A stretch of 64,000 nucleotides of DNA from Pelecanus crispus (GCF_030463565.1 NC_134643.1:40028221-40092220); one strand, 5' to 3'; shown: positions 13,101 through 22,622, counted from the first letter of the stretch. Numbers and translations: made by a program. The notes: generated from the sequence alone by a model not told the origin.

Positions 13101-15893
13101 AATCTCACAGAGAAAAAAAGGAAGGGGACTCCTGCAAACAAATCATAACTTATTTGGGACAAAATATCACATTGTTAGCAGGAATTAATGAAACGTCCAT
13201 TGTCAATTTGTGGTCTTTATTTTTCTGTACCTTTGTGTTCTGACAAAAGATGGATAGCCTGGAGCACAGGTAGTGGCATATGGGAGATCCTTCACCTTGA
13301 GCTCTCCCTGCTTCCAATGCCAACCGCCAGTCACTAGCGGCCAAGGACTGCTAGCCCTTAAAGACCACCTCGTGACCTGTATGGGATGCGTTGGGTGGTC
13401 TCAACCTGGTGTCCATGCAAAAAACGCTAGTACCACGTGTTTAATGCTAGCCACACACACCAGCAGCATTTTTGGCTATGAAGCCATGAATTTGCCACAG
13501 TATGACAAAGTATTTTCTGCCCGCTTCCAGATTAGTTTTGAGACAAGGCAGCATATGGAAGCTTACTTGGTTGCAACAGCCTCTGCCTCCTCTGTGAATC
13601 CCTGCCAACTGACTGGGATTGCATGTCTATCACTAGCTCTAAAATTCATATAACACCAAATGTATATTGTGTATTTCACCTACTCCAGAGCTGGAGCCTC
13701 CAACTTTCAGAACAAATATCAGACTTCCTCTTCCATGCAGAGTAAACAGCCATTTTTTTCTTACACAGCCTTCAAATGCCATGACTGTATCTCACTGTTG
13801 CATTTCACTGACAGCATCTTTGATGCATTACTAACACACAAATTCAATGAAATATTAAGATGAAATGACCTCGTGTTGGCTAGCAGAAGCCAGGCACAGC
13901 GCAGAAGTAGGAATTGAAAGTGCTCAGACTATTTGCAGTGGCTGCTCTTGGAGATGTAAGGCACGAGTTACATATCTCAAAAGACTCTCTGTTCAGGCTC
14001 AGTTACCATGATACAACCCCTGAAGACACTGTTTAAAGCAAGGATAAATATCAAAGAAGTGACAAAATGAGTATCTCTGAAAAGAAAGATGTAGTCTCAG
14101 TCTTTTGTATTACCTTAAATGAAATAATTTGAGCTCTCTAGCCTGTATATCTGCTTTTATTAATTCATGTGGTCATTCTGAATTTCCCGTCATTGCTTTT
14201 CAGAAATACCTTAATGATGAGCAACAGGAGTCCTCTGTACTTGTTAAGAGTTATCATTACCTGTCCTATAGGATTGCCTACAGATCCTGCATGAGATCAA
14301 AACTACTGTGGTAAAAGGTGCTGTATACAAAAGCAGTAAAATATAATTCCCACAGCAAATATCTGCAATCAGGGATAGACAGGGGTGGCACAAAAGAAAT
14401 AACCTCATTAGCTCCATTCAATTGTACTAGTATTTCCAACTGAAATATACATGTATTGCTTTTCTCTTTTACTGTATTAATTTCTGTGTAATAAAGAAGA
14501 AAAAATATAGTATTGCATTCCTCCACTGTTCCTTGTGTATTGCCTTTTCTCTCCTGAAGAGGTATTCACTTACCTCTGACTCAGGAAGAAATACTTCTTC
14601 AGGCCAGGTTTAGGGATAATGATTGCATGCTAAGTGCAATGATTAGGAAAAGAGATACGTCATTATGTGCATAAAGGCCTTCTTGAACTGGGACCTTAGG
14701 AGTTAATGGTCTGACTGGCAGGAGTGCTGAATACAGGAATACTGCTTAAGGTCAGTTGTGCAAGGGAAAGATTTACAGAGAGCAGGGACTTGCCAGACAC
14801 TGCGATTCCTGATAGCACACTGCAGAGGGATGAGTGTCCTCGTACGTGAAGACATCTGACAGCGTGGACATTTTCCTGGCTTTGGAGAGAGAAAAGGCCA
14901 TGTAATTAATAGAGAAAAATATAGCAATGCCTAATCAGCCAGCACTACTGCAGTGCTTCAGATTTTGTGGCTGACATGGCAAGTTCCCTCCCCTGCATCC
15001 TCAGCCAGAGTGCCCTCTGGTAGCACGCTGACCTGGCAGGAGCTGCCATTCAGACGAGTTGCTAAACTACCACTGTCCTCATTTCTTATAAAACAGAAGA
15101 AAAAAGGAAAATACACCATAATATGCAAAGAAAAATCTTTCAGGGGAAGGGAGGGGAGACAGGGCTGCAGCAGTTGGCAGGCACACCCCAGTGCCCGACT
15201 GCTCCTCTCATCTCGCCCATCTGCACCAGACTGCCATGATCCCAATTTGAGAGGATAAATAAGCACTGGTCTCTGGCTTCTCCGAACATGACAGAAAACT
15301 TCCGTACAGCTAAAACTGTATCTGCTTGAGGAAGATATTTAGTGTAGGGTCTGAGCTTTAAAGCAGTTGGAGAATCTATGTTAAATCTCAGCATAGGATT
15401 TTTTTCTTTTTGGCCTGCAGGCATTTCTAATAGTGGAACATCACTTTCCTGCCAAGACAAATTCTACCTCTTGCTTTTATTTTCCCATGCTACTTCCTGT
15501 GCCAATCAGCCTTTCAATTCCGCTGCAAATCCTGCTAGAAATGCACTTCTTCAGCTTCTCTTTTTATCACTGATTTCTTCTCTAGCACTGTATCCTACCA
15601 TACGTAGATTGTAACCTTCACCTAAAATGCTAACTTTGGTCTCCTGCTGATAAAGATGGTACACACTGCTAAATAATGGGTGCTGCTAAAAAACAGGAGA
15701 GAAACATTTCCCCAAAGTATTTCTCTTTTTGTGTGCCGGTATCATGTGGCTCATCACGTGGACGAACTAACAGATTATTCCTTTGCACATTATACTATAT
15801 TATATTGTACTTTCCTTTTTCTCCTTATTTTATAAGGAATGAGTACAGTGGAGGTTCAAATGCATGTTTTAACAGGGTAATTCACAAAAGGAG

Positions 15894-16200
15894 ATGGGGA
15901 ACTGTATCCATAAAGGATCTGGTTGTGGCCCCTTTAATTCTGTGACCATAAATGCGTCTTGCAATCAGCTAGGAGGCTTCAGTGAAGAGCAGCTCACGGA
16001 TATTTTTCCACCAGGACTGAGTACACCACCAGTATCATGTTTCAATAGAACAGCTGGTGCTTTAAAGGCTGGTAATTACAATTTTATTCAAAAAATCAGA
16101 ACTGGTGGAGCTAAGAAGATCATTGATTCAGATGGATGACCTTGAAAGGCAGATTGCAATGAACTTGTTGAACTTTTAAAAAAAAGTAAAAAAATTAAAT
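15894..16200 (+). other. Short open frame followed by an A-rich tail; possible retrocopy
   Basis: An ATG-initiated frame of 81 codons (15,894-16,139; starts MGNCIHKG) is followed within about 40 bp by an A-rich stretch near 16,177-16,205 that contains AATAAA. Such an arrangement can be left by reverse transcription of an mRNA. I do not recognise the protein, and the frame is short enough to be accidental. There is no clear target-site duplication. Confidence 0.15.
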
Positions 16201-16477
16201 AAAAATAGATCTCTTTACAACATTTCTGGTACTTTCTGGTAACAAGCTACAATCTTCAATTTCCCCCCAAATACTGTCATTATGAAAATTGACTGAAAAA
16301 AATATTCTGAAAAGCCTCATTATTTTACTATTCCTTCCAAGGGTATGGATGACGTTCTAAAAACTGCGCTTCCCTGTAATTAAAAGCTCTGCAAAATTTT
16401 AGGTTTGAAACAGTAGATCAAGCTGACGGCATATTTTATAGAAATAACAACACAAAAAGAGCTGCAATGATTTGGGA

Positions 16478-16690
16478 GATGGACACCCAGTCCATCTAGC
16501 CCAGAAACCCATCTGTGACAGTGGCCATAAGCTGCTGCCCAAGAAAGAATATGACATTATAGCAAACCTACAGTAATATTTCTCCTTAACATTCCCTAGC
16601 CTCCAAGTGTTTGGGGTTCAGACAGATTCCATGTATTTAGTAAACATCAGTGCATTTCCCTTTGGTGATCCTGGCCACCTTTGGAAACCT
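16478..16690. repeat. Probable ancient interspersed repeat, family uncertain
   Basis: The string 'CCAGTCCATCTAGCCCAG', followed by 'TGACAGTGGCCA' and a run ending near 'GATCCTGGCCACC', resembles an old dispersed repeat seen in birds and reptiles, possibly CR1-related. It lies directly beside a clear CR1 copy. The match is from memory and diverged, so the family name is left open. Confidence 0.4.
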
Positions 16691-16756
16691 ACATTAACCT
16701 ATAGTGTCTGCAACATCCTGCAGTGGAGTTGTAGAGTTTAGCTACGTGTTGTGCGG

Positions 16757-17521
16757 AACACAGGATCACTGGATAATTCAGCCTGGAAGGGACCTCAGGA
16801 GGTCTCTAGTCGAACCTCCTGCTCCAAACAGGGTCAGCTACGAGGTCAGAGCAGGTTGCTCAGGGCCTTATCCAGTTGAGTATTGAAAACCTCCATGGGC
16901 AGAGACTGCACAACATCATTGTTCCAGCGTTTCATTAGTCTCATCAGGAGAATGTTTTCCTTTATACCCAGCCAGATCTGCCACTGTATCACTTCACAGC
17001 CATTGACCTTTCTTCTCGTCATGCACCTCCAGGAAAACCCTGGCTCCAGCTTCTCAGTAACCTAACCAGTAGGCACTAGTACTGGTTGGTTAGTTAGTAT
17101 TGGTTAGTAGGCACTGCTGTTAGGTTCCCCCAGAGCCATCCCTTTTCCAGGCTGAGAAAGCCCTCATCCCTCAGTGTCTCCTTTCAGGACAAGTGCTCCA
17201 ACCCTGACCATGGTGGCCCTCCGCCGACCTCACTCCAGTTCATCAACGTCTTTCTTGCACTCTAGGGCCCAAACCTGGATGCAATATTCCAGCTATGGTC
17301 TAATGAATGCTGAGTGAAGGGGGATAACCTCTTGGCTGTGGTGCTCCTACTGGCATCGCTGAGATGCTCTTGGCCTTCCCCCCGGCATGGTGTGTAGCTG
17401 ACTCGTGTTTTAGCCTGCTGTCAGCCAGGAGCCCCAGCCCTTTCCCCAGAGGTGCTCCCCAGCCACTCAGTCCCCCCGGACCCATCCAGCTGTTAACCCA
17501 GGGTCCTCGGCATCCAGAATT
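16757..17521 (-). mobile_element. CR1 LINE fragment, 3' part, minus strand
   Basis: The reverse complement carries the distal part of a CR1 reverse transcriptase frame and the 3' UTR. Diagnostic plus-strand strings include 'GGAAGGGACCTCAGGAGGTC', 'GGGCCCAAACCTGGATGCA', 'CAATATTCCAG' and 'GAGCCCCAGCCCTTTCCCC'. The frame is broken by many stops and indels. A small internal duplication built on 'ACTGGTTGGTTAG' and 'GGTTAGTAGGCACT' interrupts it at about 17,060-17,115. It is an old and inactive copy. Confidence 0.85.
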
Positions 17522-17938
17522 TGCCCAGCAGCATTAGGCAACTCTCTTGTTTCCTTCTCTATTCCAAATAACTCCTTGTATTCTGTTGGCTTGTTTTGAG
17601 TATTTATCTAACAGTTGCCTAAAAACACATATATTATAGCTCCTAGATCTAACTCCAGAGTTAGAAACTCCCACTGTTTTGTTTGTGAAATTAAGGCTGT
17701 TTTCCCCCATGTACCTGGAATTACATTTCTCCACGCTGAATTTTATCTGCTATTCTAATATCCAGTTACGGAATTTTGTAAAAACAGTCACACAAGAAAT
17801 AAATCAAAAAACATCTGCAAAGTGTGTATTGGATTCATGCTGTTTATATTTCTAGAGATAAAGCAGATAACCCTCTTTGTAAGGCTTTTTGATATTCTGT
17901 AGTAACCATAGCCTCCAATTCTGAGTACCTTTACAGAG

Positions 17939-18334
17939 ATGACACACTGCTTTTTTTATAGTGATCAGCTTCATGATGCTGCTGAATTCATCTGGTGTTG
18001 CCTCTGTAATGTACCTACTCATCTCTTACTTTCTCCTTGGATTGCAGATACATATGCTGCTAAGATAGATGGCATGAAGCTTGTCCATGTTCTGGCATTT
18101 AAGTATTTGCAGCCTACCAAGATGTCACTTGTCATACATTTGCTTAACATGCAGCATCCTGAAGGGTTGCCAAAATATGTACAAACATTACAAAAAAGAA
18201 ATCCAGAGGAAACAATATTTCAATTAAGGCAATTTTTCATGCTCGTGCTCCAAATATTTAAAAAGTGGGAACTGAAAGTTGAAACTAAAAAAGAAATGAA
18301 AGCAGAGGAGTCAGTCATGTATTGTAAAGTCTAA
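17939..18334 (+). other. Unassigned 131-codon open frame
   Basis: This ATG-to-stop frame is the longest outside the mobile elements and the CpG island. A pyrimidine-rich stretch ending in TTGCAG at about 18,047 resembles a splice acceptor; 95 codons plus a stop follow it in the same frame. The C-terminal part is Lys/Glu-rich. I see no conserved domain or motif and no matching donor or upstream exon. It may simply be a chance open frame. Confidence 0.12.
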
Positions 18335-18980
18335 ATCTTATGAAATAGCCAATGGGCTACTGCTCATCCCATCTGTTGTGTGGTTAGGACCTCCTAAAAC
18401 CATGACCCATGTCAGGTAACTACAGTCCAGAAATAAGCTTTTGTCTTACATTTATTTTTCAGGAGAAAGGAATAAATATTGTAAGGCAGAAATGGGCATG
18501 CTCTCAGCATAAACTCAGGCATCTTTGTTCATTTTGATGGAGATGCAACTCTTTGCTGCAGCTGAAGGTCTCGCCCCAGATGATCTGATTTGGAAGACTA
18601 TATTAATGGTACCATGGCATTTTAGTTTCAGTCCTTGGTGTGCATGCTGACACTGTTACACAGGTCTCGGGACACTGGGTTTTCTGCAGTCTTCCTGCTG
18701 TATGCCATTTCCAGATGTCCCATCTTGATTTAAACTTAAACTGTGGCTTGACTAGCAGCATATGCTGATGCTCTACATGACAAGTAATTACTGAGCTCTG
18801 CTGCAATCCCACCTCCTGTCCCCTATTTAAATGCATATGCACTACCAGGCAAATTGTGGCAAATTGGTGCAATTAGCCTGTGCATCAAGAAAACACTGTT
18901 CTAACAGGGAATATCAATGAATGGACCTTGCTAGGTTTTATTGATTCCTGAGTTATACCTGTATGTATTATATGAATGCA

Positions 18981-19020
18981 AACACATACACATACATACA
19001 TATATACATACCCACATACA
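18981..19020. repeat. ACAT/TA microsatellite
   Basis: Imperfect repeats of ACATAC and TATA units form a simple low-complexity tract. A hydrophilic His/Ile-rich open frame crossing it is an artefact of the repeat. Confidence 0.8.
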
Positions 19021-19197
19021 TTTTAACAGGCTGTATAACTTTTCCTCAAAGCTATTGGTGCTGGAAGGCTGGATAATCATTCCATGCTGGCCATCAAGCC
19101 ACTACACGGTTATCATGCTAATCAAAGCCCGCTTTGAAATGCTGTTTAGTTGCATTACCATCACAAAGGAGCAGCTAAAGGACATCTAAGGCAGGCT

Positions 19198-19213
19198 GGG
19201 GGGGTGGGGGGGG
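19198..19213. repeat. G-rich run
   Basis: Seven G, one T and eight G in a row. The two G runs could take part in a quadruplex, but nothing else points to a function. Confidence 0.5.
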
Positions 19214-20160
19214 AAGTGAATGCTCTGAGACACTATAATCTATTAGAACAGCCATGTTTATTGGAAACAGGAGGGGACATTGTTTAGCATAAGCTGGTAT
19301 CAATCACTGAATGGTTTCTGTTCCTATTAATGTGCAGGCAGGCGGGCAGGGAAGAATGAGCTCTGTGGAAAGACAGACGTCTCCCCGCTAAAGGGGGAAA
19401 GGATTGGTAGCCCCACCACCACCACCACCAGATGGGACTCCTGCAACCTATCATAAATACTAATTTTTTCCCAGACTAGGACAGAGAAGTCGTAACATCT
19501 CAATGCCCGAATGATCCTTTGTTATCTTAAGAAGTTTTGTGCCTTTTTTGTATATGCAGATTGAATTGGTTTTTTGGGGGTAGGAATCTCTTCCAGAAAG
19601 GATGCCCCATCCAGTAGAGTAGGAGGGTGTATTATAATATAAATAAGTAATATTGCCTGGCTAACTATGCTTTGCTAGCCTCTGTGTAGGTGTAAATGTT
19701 TTAAGTCTCTTATTGCATCTGTCTTTTATTTTTTTATTAAAGAAACACACCCTTTCTCTTTAAAACAAACTTGTCTGAATGGCTTGCTGATTTTTTCTGT
19801 TTTGACTTAGGGTTAGCAAATTAAAAGTGAACATTGATTTCAGAGGAATTAAGTGTCTGCAGTTATTATTCTGCAATAGATCATAGGTGTGGAGGCTACA
19901 ACCTCTTCTGGTGCTGTTGTCCTGGTTTCGGCTGGGATAGAGTTAATTTTCTTCCTAACAGCAGGCATAGTGCTGTGTTTTGGATTTAGTAGGAGAAGAA
20001 TGTTGATAACAGGCTGATGTTTGTAGTTGTTGCTGAGTACTGCTTATGCTAGTCAAGGACTTTTTCAGCTTCCCATGCTCTGCCAGGCGCACAAGAAACT
20101 GGGAGGGGGCACAGCCAGAATAGTTGATCCAAACTGACCAAAGGGCTATTCCATACCATA

Positions 20161-20168
20161 TGACGTCA
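20161..20168 (+). promoter_or_regulatory. Palindromic CRE (TGACGTCA) in the 5' LTR
   Basis: A perfect 8-bp cAMP-response element, the known binding site of CREB/ATF factors, lies 8 bp upstream of the TATA box. The same site is present in the 3' LTR at 26,491-26,498. The older solo LTR in CAND1 intron 2 has TGACATCA (one change) at the same place. Confidence 0.75.
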
Positions 20169-20175
20169 TGCTCAG

Positions 20176-20183
20176 TATATAAA
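20176..20183 (+). promoter_or_regulatory. LTR TATA box
   Basis: TATATAAA sits in the context CTCAGTATATAAACTGG. It predicts transcription start around 20,203-20,210, at the left side of the 18-bp palindrome. The 3' LTR copy is at 26,506-26,513 and is kept in the solo LTR. Confidence 0.8.
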
Positions 20184-20202
20184 CTGGGGGGGGTTGGCCG
20201 GG

Positions 20203-20220
20203 GAGCAGCGATCGCTGCTC
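20203..20220. repeat. 18-bp perfect palindrome near the LTR cap site
   Basis: GAGCAGCGATCGCTGCTC equals its own reverse complement. From its distance to the TATA box it should lie at or very near the 5' end of the RNA. There it could form a 7-bp hairpin with a GATC loop or pair between two RNA molecules. The repeat in the 3' LTR is at 26,533-26,550. The diverged solo LTR has lost the symmetry. Confidence 0.8.
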
Positions 20221-20351
20221 GGGAACTGTCTGGGTATCGGTCGGCGGGTGGTGAGCAATTGCATTGTGCATCACTTGCTTCGTGTATCATTATTATTATT
20301 ATCATTATTATACTGTTACTATTAACATTACTATTTTACTTTATTTCAATT

Positions 20352-20357
20352 ATTAAA
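20352..20357 (+). promoter_or_regulatory. LTR polyadenylation signal (ATTAAA)
   Basis: ATTAAA lies about 145 bp after the predicted cap site and is followed by a T/C-rich segment, as expected for the R-U5 boundary. The copy that would act in the 3' LTR is at 26,682-26,687. No AATAAA is closer to the expected position. Confidence 0.6.
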
Positions 20358-20496
20358 CTGTTCTTATCTCAGCCCAGGAGTGTTTCTCACTCTTACTCCT
20401 CCAATTCTCTCCCCCATCCCATCGGGGTAGGGGGAGTGAGCGAGCGGCTGCGTGGTGCTTAGTTGCTGGCTGGGGCTAAACCACGACAGTCCTTTT

Positions 20497-20514
20497 TGGC
20501 GCCCAACGTGGGGC
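20497..20514 (+). promoter_or_regulatory. Primer binding site, tRNA-Lys type
   Basis: TGGCGCCCAACGTGGGGC is the 18-nt primer site complementary to the 3' end of tRNA-Lys1,2, the primer known for several simple retroviruses and foamy viruses. It primes minus-strand DNA synthesis. It starts 8 nt after the LTR end (spacer GTCCTTTT), longer than the usual few bases. The identical 3' LTR fixes the LTR end, so the long spacer is real. Confidence 0.9.
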
Positions 20515-20599
20515 TTGAGATAACAACAGATTAATCAGAGTGTATTAAGGAGTCTGTTAACAGTTGCCGATCACGATATTAGTTCTTCTGATCTGCACC

Positions 20600-22594
20600 A
20601 TGTTCTTTTTTTTGCAGCACGCGTTAAAGCTTGCTGTCAGTTTGTGTAGTGTGCTATGCTCTGCAGTGATTCATGATCTTTTGCTTGGGAGGCTCCTTAT
20701 CAAAACCCTGACCTTGAGCATTCTTTGGTATTTGGGTTTCATACAGAAGTCACTACTGTACTTCGGGTACTACCTCATAGAGAGAGTTAGCAATTATACT
20801 TCTTACTCTGAGAGGCTTGTTGTGGAGGAAATACAGAATGGCACCTTTGCTGCTTTCTTCTATGATGTTTCCTCCTTCATTACAACAACTTTCCTGTATC
20901 TTGAACACCCCTGGGCAGTTAAGATACTTCTATTGATAATTCTTGGGAATGTTGTTTCCATTTTGATAAAGGTCAGTAAGCAGTTTAAAAATACCATCCA
21001 GAGATCTACCCCAAGGCTGGATAGTTATGAGTGGCAGGGTGTGTGGGATCGTATGCGCAAGTACCTAGGGCAGTGGGGACCTCCAGTGTTTTGGAACTTC
21101 ACCCCTGAACAAGTGCAGAATCCTGAAGAATTAGTAAAGTATTTGGAAGAAGTATGTTGTCACCCTGGTAGCTCCAGAGAGACACAAATCATTGCAACAT
21201 GCTGGGGACTGGCCCATGCCTATCGAGCCGTGGTCAACGCTAATCAGTACCCTCAAAAGAAAGAGAAGGTCTCTGGACCTGATAACAAAACAACAAGCAC
21301 TGTGGCTACTCAAACCCCCACTACAGGCCCTGCGGCTACTCCAACCCCCACTACAGGCCTTGCAGCTACTCAAACCCCTGCCCCAGGCACTGTGGCTACT
21401 CCAGCCACAGCCATGAGCACTGCGGCTACTCAAACCCCAGTGACAGACACTGTGGCTAAACCAGAGAACCAACCTGCGCCGGTATCAGTTGCCCCTATAC
21501 AGAAGAAAAAATACACGAGGAAATCAGTTCGTTTAGTAAGGGATGAAGATGAACCAGGGCCATCACGAGAACCAGAGGAGGAAGAACCCATAAATGAGAT
21601 GGTGACCACCCGATCCCTATCCCTGAGTGAGCTGCGAGATATGCGAAAAGATTTTGGTCGTCATCCAGGCGAGCACATCATCACCTGGCTGCTCCGATGC
21701 TGGGATAACGGGGCCAGTAGCCTGGATTTAGAGGGTAGGGAAGCCAAGCAGCTGGGATCCCTTTCCAGGGAAGGGGGCATTGACAAAGCAATTGGAAAAG
21801 GGGCAAAACCGCTCAGCCTCTGGAGGCGACTTCTGTCAAGCGTGAAGGAAAGGTATCCCTTCAAGGAGGATGTTTTATACCGCCCAAGCAAATGGACCAC
21901 CGTAGAGAAAGGTATCCAGTACCTGAGGGAATTAGGCGTGCTGGAGGTGATTTACAGTGACCTGAATGATGAGCGGTTAACCAAAGACCCAGATGAAGTC
22001 AGGTGCACACAATCCATGTGGCGGAAGGTGGTACGGAGCGCACCAGCATCGTATTCCAACTCGTTGGCAATACTAGCCTGGAAAGACGACGAGGCACCAA
22101 CGGTGGATGAAGTGGCTAGACAACTCCGGGACTACGAAGAAAAGCTCTCTTCCTCCCTACGGGCCTGTGTCTCGGCTGTGGAAAAACTGTCTGAAAAAAT
22201 ATGCCAAGAGTTCCAACAACTCAGAGAGGATCTGTCCTACTCCCCACCTGCACGGACCAGTGTCTCAGCCATTAGGAGTCAACGTCCCTATGCTCAAGAG
22301 AGAGGATATAGAGGATACACACCACGGGGCACCCTGTGGTTTTACCTGCGTGATTATGGAGAGGACATGAGAAAGTGGGATGGAAAACCCACCTCAACCT
22401 TAGAGGCACGGGTGCGTGAATTGCAAGGAAAAACTATTAGAAAAGGCGGTTCTCCCAGGAAAATTGCAGCTCCAGTTTCCAGTGAGCAGTTCCCGAGACA
22501 GAGTAAGAGGGCTAATTTTACTTCCGACCTTGATCAGGGAACTTTTGATTCACATTTACAGGAAGTGAACAGCGAATACTGTGACCAGTGTTAG
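20600..22594 (+). CDS. gag: Gag polyprotein with N-terminal membrane domain
   Basis: This is the structural polyprotein of the provirus, about 664 codons. The first in-frame ATG is at 20,600 (A at -3); the frame opens just after a TAA at 20,558. Residues 1-125 are strongly hydrophobic: segments at about 1-25, 33-58 and 107-124, with sequons NYT (65) and NGT (80) between the last two. A basic stretch (KVSKQFKN) after residue 123 suggests that the rest is cytosolic. Residues about 234-290 are a Thr/Pro/Ala-rich linker of 10-residue repeats, followed by a basic and then an acidic patch. The capsid-like helical region runs from about 335 to 540. There is no CCHC zinc knuckle, no PPxY and no myristoylation signal at the start. 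The frame ends in UAG, directly in frame with pol. A start at the next in-frame ATG (about 21,054), giving a soluble form, cannot be excluded. Confidence 0.85.
   Translation: MFFFLQHALKLAVSLCSVLCSAVIHDLLLGRLLIKTLTLSILWYLGFIQKSLLYFGYYLIERVSNYTSYSERLVVEEIQNGTFAAFFYDVSSFITTTFLYLEHPWAVKILLLIILGNVVSILIKVSKQFKNTIQRSTPRLDSYEWQGVWDRMRKYLGQWGPPVFWNFTPEQVQNPEELVKYLEEVCCHPGSSRETQIIATCWGLAHAYRAVVNANQYPQKKEKVSGPDNKTTSTVATQTPTTGPAATPTPTTGLAATQTPAPGTVATPATAMSTAATQTPVTDTVAKPENQPAPVSVAPIQKKKYTRKSVRLVRDEDEPGPSREPEEEEPINEMVTTRSLSLSELRDMRKDFGRHPGEHIITWLLRCWDNGASSLDLEGREAKQLGSLSREGGIDKAIGKGAKPLSLWRRLLSSVKERYPFKEDVLYRPSKWTTVEKGIQYLRELGVLEVIYSDLNDERLTKDPDEVRCTQSMWRKVVRSAPASYSNSLAILAWKDDEAPTVDEVARQLRDYEEKLSSSLRACVSAVEKLSEKICQEFQQLREDLSYSPPARTSVSAIRSQRPYAQERGYRGYTPRGTLWFYLRDYGEDMRKWDGKPTSTLEARVRELQGKTIRKGGSPRKIAAPVSSEQFPRQSKRANFTSDLDQGTFDSHLQEVNSEYCDQC
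21299..21466 (+). repeat. 30-bp tandem repeat inside gag
   Basis: About five and a half copies of a 30-bp unit (consensus start ACTGTGGCTACTCAAACCCC) encode 10-residue Thr/Pro/Ala-rich repeats. The copies differ by several bases, so the array is not freshly expanded. It probably forms a flexible linker between the membrane/matrix part and the capsid part. Copy number may vary between proviruses. Confidence 0.85.
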
Positions 22595-22622
22595 AGGGGC
22601 CCTGCCTCCAGCCAGGTGGAGG
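22592..22622 (+). promoter_or_regulatory. Putative gag-pol amber readthrough signal
   Basis: gag ends in TAG (22,592-22,594), and the pol frame continues in exactly the same phase with no ATG before the protease. Ten bases after the stop, CCTCCA (22,605-22,610) and TGGAGG (22,617-22,622) form a perfect 6-bp hairpin around the loop GCCAGG. Gammaretroviruses are known to make Gag-Pol by UAG readthrough with an RNA structure 8 nt after the stop; the layout here is similar. The function is inferred. Confidence 0.65.

Larger units (their letters stand above)
6773..16477. other. Non-coding region, no gene recognised
   Basis: Mostly AT-rich unique-looking DNA. I see no exon, RNA gene or recognisable repeat apart from the block with inverted ends near 9,691-10,129. 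The longest open frame is 126 codons at 13,273-13,653; it matches nothing I know, and its composition does not stand out. Confidence 0.55.
17522..19917. other. Non-coding region left of the provirus
   Basis: No recognised gene. It holds a 131-codon open frame at 17,939-18,334, an ACAT/TA-type microsatellite at about 18,981-19,020, a G-rich run at 19,198-19,213 and a CAC-triplet run near 19,413-19,430. Confidence 0.55.
19918..20488 (+). repeat. 5' LTR of the provirus
   Basis: It begins TGTCCTGGTTTCGGC and ends AACCACGACA, so it has TG...CA ends. It is 571 bp and repeated without visible change at 26,248-26,818. It carries a palindromic CRE, a TATA box, a palindrome near the expected cap site and an ATTAAA signal, which together place U3, R and U5 in the usual order. 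Predicted open frames across it (112 codons plus, 116 codons minus) appear identically in both LTRs and are not credible genes. Confidence 0.95.

Noticed and set aside
13273..13653. 126-codon plus-strand open frame
   Set aside because: No recognisable domain, no splice signals and no tail; another frame overlaps it on the minus strand. It is probably chance.
20124..20462. Open frame of 112 codons in the 5' LTR, its 116-codon minus-strand counterpart (19,955-20,305) and the same pair in the 3' LTR
   Set aside because: They overlap the promoter, polyadenylation signal and a TTA/ATT repeat, match no family, and appear twice only because the LTR is duplicated.
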